Assembly: GCA_001643475.1 (NCBI GenBank)
Contig: LXTK01000212.1
Location: forward strand, 1-10,256
DNA: 10,256 bases
Source of the DNA: Proteobacteria bacterium SPGG2
GTDB lineage: Bacteria > Pseudomonadota > Gammaproteobacteria > Acidiferrobacterales > SPGG2
Direction of reading: 5' to 3'
Shown: piece after piece, positions 1 to 6,275 of the stretch
How the letters are laid out: each line of letters opens with the position of its first letter
Numbering within the stretch: the first letter of the stretch is position 1
Notes under the pieces: model-generated
Database searches by the model: none
Told to the model about the DNA's origin: nothing
The model's input: only the letters and a program-made list of their open reading frames with translations
Program-made: the position numbers and the translations under genes

Positions 1-485
1 ACACCCAAAACCGCGATCACGTATACCAGCTGGTGCAGCCGCTGCCAGCGTCGCCCCCCTAGTCGTCGGACCATACCGTTAGTGGATGTTACCGCAAGCG
101 GGATAAGCAGTAAGAAACTGGCCACCCCTACCGTGATGTAGGGTCGGTCAAGAATATCTTCGATAATCGCGTCCCACATGAAGAACTGATCGAGCCAGAT
201 ATAACTTACGAAATGCAGGCAGGCGTAGAAGAATGCGAAAAGACCCAGCATACGCCGCAAACGAATCACGACATGCCAACCGGTTAGCCGACGCAACGGG
301 GTAACGGTGAGAGCAATGAACAGAAACCGTAATGTCCAGTCGCCGGTATAACGCCGCACTGTTTCCACCGGGTTAGCGCCGAGGTTGTTGGTCACACCAT
401 CCCATACTAGCCACGCCAGTGGTACCAAACACAAGACAAAAAGAACCGGTTTCGCTACCCACCGGATCCACTGGATCTGGGTCAT
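1..485 (-). CDS. msrQ: MsrQ, haem-binding membrane subunit of the MsrPQ methionine sulfoxide reductase (C-terminus outside window)
   Basis: MsrQ is an inner-membrane b-type haem protein that passes electrons from the quinone pool to periplasmic MsrP. The 161 complete codons seen encode a hydrophobic protein with several membrane segments (about residues 12-28, 50-63, 80-98, 117-132). Family-typical stretches are visible: RYTGDW (45-50), TPLRRLTG (62-69), the histidine in CLHFVSY (His91) and the histidine in WQRLHQLVY (His151), both expected haem ligands. Family members are about 200 residues, so roughly 40 C-terminal residues lie beyond base 1. The ATG is at 483-485, with a GGAG only three bases upstream, closer than ideal. 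It begins 17 bases after the msrP stop codon, the usual msrP-msrQ operon order. Identity is secure; only the end is missing. Confidence 0.95.
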   Translation of the reverse strand, partial: MTQIQWIRWVAKPVLFVLCLVPLAWLVWDGVTNNLGANPVETVRRYTGDWTLRFLFIALTVTPLRRLTGWHVVIRLRRMLGLFAFFYACLHFVSYIWLDQFFMWDAIIEDILDRPYITVGVASFLLLIPLAVTSTNGMVRRLGGRRWQRLHQLVYVIAVLG

Positions 486-502
486 GGACTCCGGTCGCTA
501 GC

Positions 503-1480
503 CTAGTAGTTCTTTTTTAAATCCATACCAGCATAAAGACTGGCTACCTGATCAGCGTAACCATTGAACATCGGCGTCGGGCGCTTGGGAGAGAACAGGT
601 TGTCTTCACCAATACGCCGTTCGTGGCTCTGACTCCAGCGCGGATGATTGACCTTGGGATTTACATTGGAATAGAACCCATACTCCCGCGGCCCTGCTTT
701 GTTCCAGGTGGTTGGCGGTTGTTGCTCTACAAACCGCATCTTGACGATGGACTTGATGCTCTTAAAGCCGTACTTCCATGGCACCACCAAGCGTATCGGT
801 GCGCCATTCTGATTCGGTAAGACTTCACCATAAAGGCCGACCACGAATATGGTCAGTGGGTGCATGGCCTCATCCATACGCAAACCCTCGACATAGGGCC
901 AGTCCAAACCACCGCCAAACAGACCTTTGACTTGGCCGGGCATTTGCTCCGGGTTATAAAGCGTGACGAACTGGACATATTTTGCTCGCGAGTTCGGCTC
1001 AAAACGCTTAATGACATCGGCCAACGGAAAACCTACCCACGGGACAATCATGGACCAAGCCTCGACACAACGCAGTCGATAGACGCGCTCTTCCAGCGCA
1101 TGGGGCTTGATGAAATCGTCGATATCATAGACGCCGGGTTTAGCGACCTCACCTTCCACGGTGATGGTCCAGGGCCGGGTTTTCATCTTGTGGGCGAGTT
1201 TCGCCGGTGAACGCTTGTCGGTGCCGAACTCGTAGAAGTTATTGTAGCTCGTGATGTCTTTGTATTTGGTGAGTTTCTCGTCAAGTTGGTAGGCAGTCTT
1301 GCGTACGTTCTGAAGCTTCTCACCGGCATCAGCTGTACCCGGAACCAGCAGGCCCGGGGCAACCACAGTGGCGGCCACTGCGGTCGCCGCGGTCTGCAAA
1401 AACTGCCGCCGTTGCTCAAAAAACTCCTTGTCGGTGACTTCGGAATTCTTGATATCCGGTGCTTGCTTTATGAGCAACAT
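503..1480 (-). CDS. msrP: MsrP, periplasmic molybdopterin-dependent methionine sulfoxide reductase catalytic subunit
   Basis: MsrP reduces methionine sulfoxide in oxidised envelope proteins, using a molybdenum-molybdopterin cofactor and electrons from MsrQ. The 325-residue length is normal for the family. A twin-arginine export signal is visible: RRQFLQ at 24-29, then an Ala/Val-rich hydrophobic stretch and a likely cleavage near ADAG (50-53). The oxidoreductase molybdopterin-binding fold follows. YRLRCVEAWSM (134-144) contains Cys138, the expected molybdenum ligand, and APIRLVVPWKYGFKSIKSI is the typical pterin-binding stretch toward the C-terminus. The ATG at 1478-1480 is preceded by AAGGA at a good distance. 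It is the first gene of a two-gene operon with msrQ. A plausible promoter lies about 75-100 bases upstream. Nothing appears damaged. Confidence 0.97.
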   Translation of the reverse strand: MLLIKQAPDIKNSEVTDKEFFEQRRQFLQTAATAVAATVVAPGLLVPGTADAGEKLQNVRKTAYQLDEKLTKYKDITSYNNFYEFGTDKRSPAKLAHKMKTRPWTITVEGEVAKPGVYDIDDFIKPHALEERVYRLRCVEAWSMIVPWVGFPLADVIKRFEPNSRAKYVQFVTLYNPEQMPGQVKGLFGGGLDWPYVEGLRMDEAMHPLTIFVVGLYGEVLPNQNGAPIRLVVPWKYGFKSIKSIVKMRFVEQQPPTTWNKAGPREYGFYSNVNPKVNHPRWSQSHERRIGEDNLFSPKRPTPMFNGYADQVASLYAGMDLKKNY

Positions 1481-1483
1481 TTT

Positions 1484-1495
1484 TCCGTCCTTCTA
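1484..1495 (-). promoter_or_regulatory. Ribosome binding site of msrP
   Basis: On the minus strand the sequence AGAAGGACGG lies just before the msrP ATG, giving an AAGGA core with ordinary spacing. It supports the chosen start codon. Confidence 0.6.
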
Positions 1496-1550
1496 TCAGT
1501 CACGATTATTCCGACCTTCGACCACTCACCTAGTTCCACAGGTCGTAAAG

Positions 1551-1581
1551 TACTTATAAGTATATCGCCTCTTGTCCACAA
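1551..1581 (-). promoter_or_regulatory. Candidate msrP promoter overlapping a 12-base palindrome
   Basis: On the minus strand, TTGTGG (1576-1581) and TATAAG (1553-1558) are separated by 17 bases, resembling a sigma70 promoter. The -10 element lies inside the perfect palindrome TACTTATAAGTA (1551-1562), which could be an operator half-site pair or chance in an AT-rich patch. No known regulator site was recognised. Placement is by inspection only. Confidence 0.4.
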
Positions 1582-1703
1582 CCTACTATTCATCGGTAGT
1601 CACCGCGGCAGTAAGGGCACGAACAAAGGCCGCGGCCCAGCCCATAGCACCGAGCCGCAGCCAAGTCCTCCCCAACTACGCTGGCCGAAACCAGCAAAGG
1701 AGT

Positions 1704-2035
1704 CTATTTGCTGCGCCGAATCGTTATCCTCGCAACCGGATTTCGCCAATCCCGGTCGGCTGCAATGAGGTCACTGATACCGTGGATACCAGCATGGATG
1801 TGAACATAGCCTTCGCCGTCATCATCCGGTGAGACGCCCGCACCAGTACAACCGTCGGGTGGCCCCGGAATGTTTGCACACGATTCGTCATTCGTCTCGC
1901 TGCCAGCATCATATGCGGGAGAATAGACCACACGCTCGCCATGGCCTATCGGCCCCTAACACCCCGAATCGCAAAAAAGCCGTCATTGGTTGACACCAAC
2001 ATGGCTGCTGCCGGTAGTTCCTCGGTCGCTAGAAC
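1704..2035 (-). pseudogene. Remnant of a Spondin_N-type exported protein (C-terminal half, frameshifted)
   Basis: Two minus-strand frames read as one damaged protein. The upstream part (about 2035 down to 1950) gives AAMLVSTNDGFFAIRGVRG. After a one-base frame change near 1946-1958, where each frame meets a TAG, the second part gives VYSPAYDAGSETNDESC, then GEGYVHIHAGIHG and DWRNPVARITIRR, ending at a TAG at 1704-1706. From memory of the family, the order 'LV-TND-F', 'PAYDAGSE-N-E-C-IPGP', 'EG-VH-H-GIHG', 'DWRNPVA' is that of the C-terminal part of bacterial Spondin_N-domain proteins. The N-terminal domain and signal peptide are absent: the upstream frame hits a stop at 2060-2062 and the region beyond holds the start of the DUF1223 gene. 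A 75-codon GTG-started ORF remains but is unlikely to yield a folded domain. The family assignment is recognition, not a search. Confidence 0.65.
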
Positions 2036-2121
2036 AAGATTTGATAGGAAAGCATGGGATTATCACAAAACTATCACGGAACCTTTTTGGAATTGTTAGA
2101 AAAATTAGATCGGCAGTCCTG

Positions 2122-2127
2122 TACAAT
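2122..2127 (+). promoter_or_regulatory. Possible -10 element for the DUF1223 gene
   Basis: TACAAT (2122-2127) lies 27 bases before the preferred ATG in an AT-rich leader. No good -35 is seen at the ideal distance; TTAGAA at 2096-2101 would need a 20-base spacer. This is a weak candidate. Confidence 0.25.
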
Positions 2128-2154
2128 GTTCAATCTCGAGGTGATAATTTCACT

Positions 2155-2946
2155 ATGAAATCATCGAAAAAGCTTGTCACATCTTTCCTTGCACTGGGTT
2201 TCTCGCTGACATATGCCACCAGCCCAGCCGCAACGCAGGAGTGCTCGGCCAGCAGCGGCAAGCACACCGTGGCCTTGCTTGAGCTTTATACCTCTGAAGG
2301 GTGCAGTAGTTGTCCACCGGCGGATCGATTGTTGAGTTCGTTGCCGGCCCGCGAACTAGGTGCAGATCAGGTAGTTCCACTTGCACTGCATGTGGACTAT
2401 TGGGATTACCTCGGCTGGCGCGACCCTTTTGCACAAAACAAATTCACCAAGCGCCAACGTCGCATGGGGGCGGTCAATGGTCTATCCACCATCTACACCC
2501 CACAATTCCTTTTGAATGGCAAAGACTTTCGACCTTGGCGCGCGCGAAGTGTCGACAAAGAGGTGGCCGACATCAATCGATCCAAGGCACGCGCGCAGCT
2601 GCAAATAAACCTTAAGCAGAATGCCGCGCAGTTACATATAATGGCAAGCGCCGACGTGCCCGATGCCACCGATAGGCACAGTGCTGATGCCTACATCGTA
2701 CTTTACGAAAACAAACTAAGCCGACACGTAAAGGCGGGCGAAAATGCTGGGCGTACATTGAATCATAATTTCGTTGCGCGCGAGCTCGTTGGACCGATTC
2801 GCCTCAAATCAGGGGGCGTGACGTTTGATGAGACCTTGACATTAGCCGAAGACTGGAAAACAAAGGACTTAGGTGTTGTCGCATTCGTGCAAGATCGACG
2901 TAACGGCGACGTACTGCAAGCGCTAGCGTTGCCTGTGTGCCAATAA
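2155..2946 (+). CDS. DUF1223 family exported thioredoxin-like protein
   Basis: A 263-residue protein with an N-terminal signal peptide (KSSKK, then a hydrophobic core at about 7-22, and a likely cleavage after ATSPAA). The mature part opens with VALLELYTSEGCSSCPPAD, the hallmark of DUF1223, in which a CxxC pair (Cys50, Cys53) sits where thioredoxin-fold proteins carry their redox site. HVDYWDYLGWRDPFA and YTPQFLLNG are further conserved stretches, the latter matching the cis-proline region. The function of the family is not established; an envelope thiol-redox role is inferred from the fold. The ATG at 2155 was chosen over a TTG at 1990 because only the later start gives a clean signal peptide, and GAGGTG (2138-2143) precedes it at a slightly long distance. 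It appears to be a single-gene unit. Confidence 0.9.
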   Translation: MKSSKKLVTSFLALGFSLTYATSPAATQECSASSGKHTVALLELYTSEGCSSCPPADRLLSSLPARELGADQVVPLALHVDYWDYLGWRDPFAQNKFTKRQRRMGAVNGLSTIYTPQFLLNGKDFRPWRARSVDKEVADINRSKARAQLQINLKQNAAQLHIMASADVPDATDRHSADAYIVLYENKLSRHVKAGENAGRTLNHNFVARELVGPIRLKSGGVTFDETLTLAEDWKTKDLGVVAFVQDRRNGDVLQALALPVCQ

Positions 2947-2947
2947 C

Positions 2948-2968
2948 AAACGCGCCAGTCACGCGTTT
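2948..2968 (+). terminator. Hairpin directly after the DUF1223 gene
   Basis: AAACGCG (2948-2954) and CGCGTTT (2962-2968) form a perfect seven-base stem around a seven-base loop, starting one base after the stop codon. The stem ends in TTT and continues TTAATT, a poor T-tract, so termination would be weak. It could act in both directions, since htpX remnants converge on it. Confidence 0.5.
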
Positions 2969-2981
2969 AATTCCACCCCTA

Positions 2982-3743
2982 CTAGGTCAATCTACGTTGC
3001 AACGCGGCGATACGCTCGCCCAGTGGCGGATACGTCATGAAAAGCCGTTTGATCCTCGACCGATACTGCCAGAAATCCCGAAGGCAGCCATTTGATCCGG
3101 CAAGTGTCGCTCGCCCACACCGCCAGTACCAGCTCGGCGATGATGGTTGTAATCCAAAATACGGGGCCATGCCCACGCTCAGTCTTGAATACCGCGCGAT
3201 CAGCAATATGACCGATGGCGCGCGACAAAAAGACAATGAACGTATTAACCACCCCTTGAATCAACAAGGGGTTATCATATCACCATTGGCGACATGCGTG
3301 ACTTCGTGCGCGAGCACCGCCCCCACTTCGTCTTGTCCCATGGACTGCAAGAGCCCCGTGCGACTGCTACCAACGCGTGATTTCGCCGCATCCCGGTAGC
3401 GAAGGCGTTCATGTCCAGAGAATCGTAGATGGCGACCTCAGACGCGCCAATACCCGCCCGTTGCGCCTGGCGTTTCACAGTTTCGAATAACCAGGTCTCG
3501 GTAGAATTTGCCGGCCGCTCGATGACTCGGGCTCCAGTCAAGTGCTTTGCTGTCCACTTCGAGATCGCCAGGGAGGTTAGCGACCCGCTGAATCCGATAA
3601 TGGCCACGAAGATCAATAGCGCATTGTAATCAATGCCTATCGCTGCTCATCGAGCAGACGCCGATACCAAGCAATCGCATCGAGACGCTAAGCACGACCA
3701 GTACGGCGATGTTAGTCGCCAAATATAGAGCAATGTGTTTCAT
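2982..3743 (-). pseudogene. htpX: htpX pseudogene (M48 family membrane zinc metalloprotease), multiply frameshifted with an internal deletion
   Basis: HtpX is an inner-membrane heat-shock zinc protease that clears misfolded membrane proteins. Pieces of it are found in order in different minus-strand frames. The start MKHIALYLATNIAVLV (ATG 3741-3743) leads to a stop after 37 codons. A separate frame gives IDYNALLIFVAIIGFSGS through DMNAFATGMRRNHALVAV. Another gives GLLQSMGQDEVGAVLAHEVTHVANGDMIT, containing the intact HExxH zinc motif (3294-3308). Another gives LLIQGVVNTFIVFLSRAIGH to about 3110. Then come LPDQMAAFGISG and, in a further frame, RLFMTYPPLGERIAAL to the stop at 2982. Between the last membrane part and LPDQMAAFG roughly 45 residues are missing, including the stretch that normally holds the third zinc ligand (xEFxAD). 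At least six breaks mean no functional protease. A strong GGAGGAA ribosome site survives upstream. Confidence 0.92.
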
Positions 3744-3748
3744 AATCT

Positions 3749-3755
3749 TCCTCCA
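3749..3755 (-). promoter_or_regulatory. Surviving ribosome binding site of the htpX pseudogene
   Basis: On the minus strand GGAGGAA lies five bases before the htpX ATG. It is still near-perfect although the gene is dead, which suggests that the loss is not very old. Confidence 0.65.
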
Positions 3756-3814
3756 CCGACAGTGCGCGGCGCGGCATTTTTGGGTCTTCTACATGCCTAA
3801 CTAGGGAAAAATGC

Positions 3815-3820
3815 TATCAT
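3815..3820 (+). promoter_or_regulatory. Possible -10 element upstream of the 390-residue protein
   Basis: TATCAT (3815-3820) sits in the most AT-rich part of the gap between the htpX remnant and this gene. No matching -35 hexamer is seen at 16-18 bases, so the call is weak. Confidence 0.2.
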
Positions 3821-3919
3821 AAAAAGGGTAAGCCGTAGCCTCGAGACATACGTCGTGGGACCCGCCTACTTTAAGCAACATAAGCCCTAGCTTTCCATTC
3901 GAGCTACGGTCTGTCAGCC

Positions 3920-5092
3920 ATGCAAACCGTCAAGAAAATCGTAGATGCCCAACTGAAAGAGGCGCTGATCTCGATGACAACGTTGGGGTACATCGAAGAG
4001 CATCAGCTACTGACGGATAGCCAGCTTGAGGACGCCAAAAAGAGCCTGCAAGCACTATTTCTGCGGACCAGCGGCGAAGAGACCATGTTGCGCAAGCTAA
4101 TCTTGATCTTGAAGACAACCAAGACTATCAACAAGGCGTTTACCGACGTATCCAAGATTCTGGCCGGCATATCGCGAAGTGCAGAGACACTCGAGAAAAA
4201 ACTTGGTGCATTAGCCCATCAATTCAATCGCCTAAGGATCACAGCGGAGGAGAATAGCGACTTTATTGGCCCGTTCATGGTGTTTTCGCGCGAGTTTTTG
4301 AACCGCATCCGCGTCCTCCGCAGCGCCATGGAAAGATACATCGGTGTGAAGGAGAACGAGGCCAGGTACGCGAACGTGCGCCGCATTGCCCAAGAAGCAA
4401 GGCACCGTCTTAAGGATAGGCTATCGGGGGCACTTGGAGCGCAGGCACGCAGCCAGGTGGAAGCAAGAATCAGGAAGGATGTTGTACAGACATTCGATTA
4501 CGGTGAAGCAGAGAAAAAACTCAAATCCGCCAAACGCAAATCGCGGATGATGTCTGAGGAAGTAAACGAGATATTGGCTGACTTGAAGGAAATGTGCCAA
4601 ATGGTGATGAACCCAGACATGCGGGAAAAGACTCAAGATCATACCAATTTGAACGGAGCTACCTATGACGATATGTATTCGATATGTCGTGCGGGTTTCA
4701 AAGCACACTTGCGCCTGGGGAAAACAAAACAGGGCATGATTGAATTGTTTAAGCTATATCAACACGCGTATGGGATGTTCAAGCTAGACTTTGAGAATCT
4801 AAACCGGGCAATCGCGCCGATGATGTCTAACGCGGACATCTACTTCCAGTCCAAGGAAGAAGATCAGGATATTAGTTCCAAGCGCGAGAAACTGCAGAAG
4901 ATCGAGGTTCTAATCCCATTCGTGGAAAGGACAGCGGAAGCGCTGCCAGAGAAGGATACGCGCAAGTACGCCAAATTCTCAAAGAGATTCTCAGAGATAA
5001 TCTCCGAGGAGAACAGGCACTGGTCTTATATCGGTGGTGATCTATTGCGGTTTAAGGTTATGGCTGAGGCCGAACTAAGCGCCCGCATGTAA
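3920..5092 (+). CDS. Hypothetical helical cytoplasmic protein, 390 residues, family not recognised
   Basis: I do not recognise a family. The protein is rich in Lys, Glu, Arg and Leu with few prolines or glycines, has no signal peptide and no membrane segment, and is probably almost entirely alpha-helical. Heptad-like stretches suggesting coiled coil are at about residues 80-110 (SAETLEKKLGALAHQFNRL), 195-230 (EKKLKSAKRKSRMMSEEVNEIL) and 315-335. Only two cysteines are seen, in EMCQMVM and SICRAGF. No nucleotide-binding, metal or catalytic motif is evident. The ATG at 3920 has no clear Shine-Dalgarno sequence; an alternative ATG at codon 19 (3974) has AGAGG about 12 bases upstream. It stands alone between two decayed genes and is intact over 1.17 kb, which argues for selection. 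It could be a structural or scaffold protein, or accessory-gene cargo. Confidence 0.8.
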   Translation: MQTVKKIVDAQLKEALISMTTLGYIEEHQLLTDSQLEDAKKSLQALFLRTSGEETMLRKLILILKTTKTINKAFTDVSKILAGISRSAETLEKKLGALAHQFNRLRITAEENSDFIGPFMVFSREFLNRIRVLRSAMERYIGVKENEARYANVRRIAQEARHRLKDRLSGALGAQARSQVEARIRKDVVQTFDYGEAEKKLKSAKRKSRMMSEEVNEILADLKEMCQMVMNPDMREKTQDHTNLNGATYDDMYSICRAGFKAHLRLGKTKQGMIELFKLYQHAYGMFKLDFENLNRAIAPMMSNADIYFQSKEEDQDISSKREKLQKIEVLIPFVERTAEALPEKDTRKYAKFSKRFSEIISEENRHWSYIGGDLLRFKVMAEAELSARM

Positions 5093-5106
5093 TACCCTGT
5101 CTCACC

Positions 5107-5527
5107 CTACCGATCACCAGCCGATTGGTCCCGAGAATCGAGTCGTTGTTCATACTTCTTCAATAGCACACCCTCACCCCCACAGCAGGACGCGGCACAT
5201 TTTTTCACTGCACGCACCTGCGCTGGGCCTTGTGATAGATACGCCGCTACCGGCAGGTTCTCGCCGGCACAATCACAACCCTTATCATCGTAGACATAGA
5301 CGTTGCGCAAGCTCACTGCTCGTGCGGCATCATATGCCCACCACAGGATCTCGCTCGGTGTCGCCGGCAAATGGCTAAGCTTATAGGCGGGAAAGAACTT
5401 TGTGATATGCCAAGGGCTATCGGCATCCAAACGATCACGGGTCCATACCGCGATGCGGCCTAGCATTTAGAGATCATCATTTCGGCTAGGTATCACATTG
5501 GTCCGTAGTCGAGTCACTACGAGCCGA
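5107..5527 (-). pseudogene. C-terminal remnant of an AmmeMemoRadiSam-type radical SAM protein (AmrS-like), with an internal stop
   Basis: The 119-codon open frame (5107-5466) carries VWTRDRLDADSPWHITKFFP, then AYKLSHLPATPSEIL and RNVYVYDD. In the AmrS family of radical SAM enzymes the matching stretch is 'W-LGPD-PWHI-RF-P-YK--D-PPTP-ETL', near the C-terminus. The same frame continues upstream past a TAA at 5467-5469 as TNVIPSRNDDL, matching the family's 'T-LVIPG-ND' stretch, so the ORF's ATG at 5464-5466 is not the original start. The radical SAM core with the CxxxCxxC cluster motif is absent upstream: an intact DUF2007 gene ends at 5573. The distal part keeps a Cys-rich tail (CDC, then KKCAASCC) that may belong to a family variant. 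The surviving part cannot catalyse radical SAM chemistry. No partner gene of the AmmeMemoRadiSam system is in the window. Confidence 0.7.
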
Positions 5528-5572
5528 TACTGCGTCGGTGCCGCAACCGGTGGTGTCGTCCTGTCTATCCGC

Positions 5573-5887
5573 TCACGGCCGCTCGTTGATTAGTTCGCCA
5601 CAGTTCCAACAATACTGAAAGTTAGCCGGGTTTTCCTCGTGACATCCCGTACAGTAGACGTCGCCTTCGACTTCAGACGATTCGTAATTTTCGATCACTT
5701 TATTAGCGCGTTCCATATCTGCCTCGTCCAAAAGCCAAACCTCTGGATAGGCATGTGTGAACGGAATCTCCCCCAAACCACCTTGCGCGTTCTCATTGAA
5801 CACGCGCACCTCGATATGCGCCTGCGTTAACAAATTCAGGACAATGTAAGCATCGGGAAGGTCGGCGGCGGTGTAAAGCTTATGCAC
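5573..5887 (-). CDS. DUF2007 domain protein with C-terminal zinc ribbon
   Basis: A 104-residue protein. HKLYTAADLPDAYIVLNLL, then VRVFNENAQGGLGEIPF and YPEVWLLDEADMERA, are the DUF2007 signature (small ferredoxin-like fold, annotated as a putative signal-transducing domain; biochemical role unknown). A C-terminal zinc ribbon follows, with Cys79, Cys82, Cys93 and Cys96 (CTGC and CWNC). The open frame extends to a GTG at 5897-5899, but AAGAGGT overlaps that codon. The GTG at 5885-5887 sits about 10 bases after the same AAGAGGT and gives the usual 'M-KLYTAANLPDA' start, so it is preferred. It lies just upstream of the radical SAM remnant in the same direction. The gene itself is intact. Confidence 0.87.
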   Translation of the reverse strand: MHKLYTAADLPDAYIVLNLLTQAHIEVRVFNENAQGGLGEIPFTHAYPEVWLLDEADMERANKVIENYESSEVEGDVYCTGCHEENPANFQYCWNCGELINERP

Positions 5888-6044
5888 GAGATCTAGCACC
5901 TCTTAATAGATGCGCCGCTATTGTTTCATCTTTTGCATGCCGGGGGCCAGCAATCTAAACCTTAGCCCGGACCGATTTTTGGGGGTGGGTGTTGGTGTCG
6001 ACGAATGTTACAGGCGACGCTCAAGGGCACCTGTGGGGAGCGCG

Positions 6045-6084
6045 GGGTGACGTTGGCAGGCAATTCATACCCCATTGGTCACCC
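6045..6084. repeat. Inverted repeat GGGTGAC/GTCACCC with 26-base loop
   Basis: GGGTGAC at 6045-6051 is exactly complementary to GTCACCC at 6078-6084. It may be a transcript stem or a binding site for a dimeric regulator; seven-base arms are also possible by chance in a gap of this size. Confidence 0.35.
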
Positions 6085-6220
6085 AGGCCAGTTCGATCCG
6101 CAAGCGGCGCCGGACACCATAGTGTGTGCGTAAATCATTGTTTATCAGTGTATTCGTGGGCTTGTGCCGACGCGGTCATTGTCGATCGCGGGTCGTCTTA
6201 CGATTGGCGTGAAAATTGCA

Positions 6221-6226
6221 TATAAA
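6221..6226 (+). promoter_or_regulatory. Candidate -10 element of the HD-GYP gene
   Basis: TATAAA (6221-6226) lies 49 bases before the preferred ATG. TTACGA (6198-6203), 17 bases upstream, is a poor -35 match, so this would be a weak or activator-dependent promoter. Confidence 0.35.
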
Positions 6227-6275
6227 ATCAAGTGCTTACCCGCCGCGTCGACTAGGAAGCATTTGCGCGACAGCA

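Larger units (their letters stand above)
1481..1703. other. Intergenic stretch between msrP and the Spondin_N remnant
   Basis: Apart from the msrP leader and candidate promoter, no gene was recognised here on either strand. A short GC-rich part (about 1600-1690) could be further decayed coding sequence, because several short open stretches exist, but none resembles a known family. Confidence 0.4.
5888..6275. other. Long gap between the divergent DUF2007 and HD-GYP genes
   Basis: No gene is recognised on either strand. Open stretches here, for example from a TTG at 5989 (plus), have no ribosome site and no familiar motifs. On the minus strand a 29-codon stretch ends at 5918 but matches nothing I know. 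The gap holds an inverted repeat (6045-6051/6078-6084) and an AT-rich patch TATAAAAT (6221-6228) that may be the HD-GYP promoter -10. Confidence 0.5.

Noticed and set aside
1286..1768. A 160-codon plus-strand open frame crossing the msrP start
   Set aside because: It runs antisense through the msrP signal region, lacks a ribosome site and domain motifs, and extends into an intergenic zone; it is a shadow frame.
1572..1832. Plus-strand 86-codon frame
   Set aside because: It is antisense to the Spondin_N remnant, whose minus-strand frame has convincing family motifs; the plus-strand frame has none.
1990..1995. TTGACA as a -35 box
   Set aside because: It is a perfect consensus match, but no -10-like hexamer is found 16-18 bases downstream, and it lies 160 bases from the gene inside the Spondin_N remnant.
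1990..2154. N-terminal extension of the DUF1223 gene from a TTG at 1990
   Set aside because: The extension overlaps the Spondin_N remnant and would bury the signal peptide; the ATG at 2155 gives a normal exported protein.
3037..3399. Plus-strand 120-codon frame
   Set aside because: It lies antisense to htpX pieces. Its openness reflects the GC-rich codon pattern of the opposite strand.
2982..5527. Frame breaks as simple sequencing error
   Set aside because: Neighbouring genes of over 1 kb are error-free, and htpX also lacks an internal stretch, which base-calling errors do not explain.
5918..6005. Minus-strand 29-codon open stretch ending ...LLAPGMQKMKQ upstream of DUF2007
   Set aside because: It looked like a possible C-terminal remnant, but a stop lies just upstream and no family was recognised.
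5989..6225. TTG-started 78-codon plus-strand frame in the long gap
   Set aside because: No ribosome site, mixed composition and no familiar motif; it also runs into the putative HD-GYP promoter.
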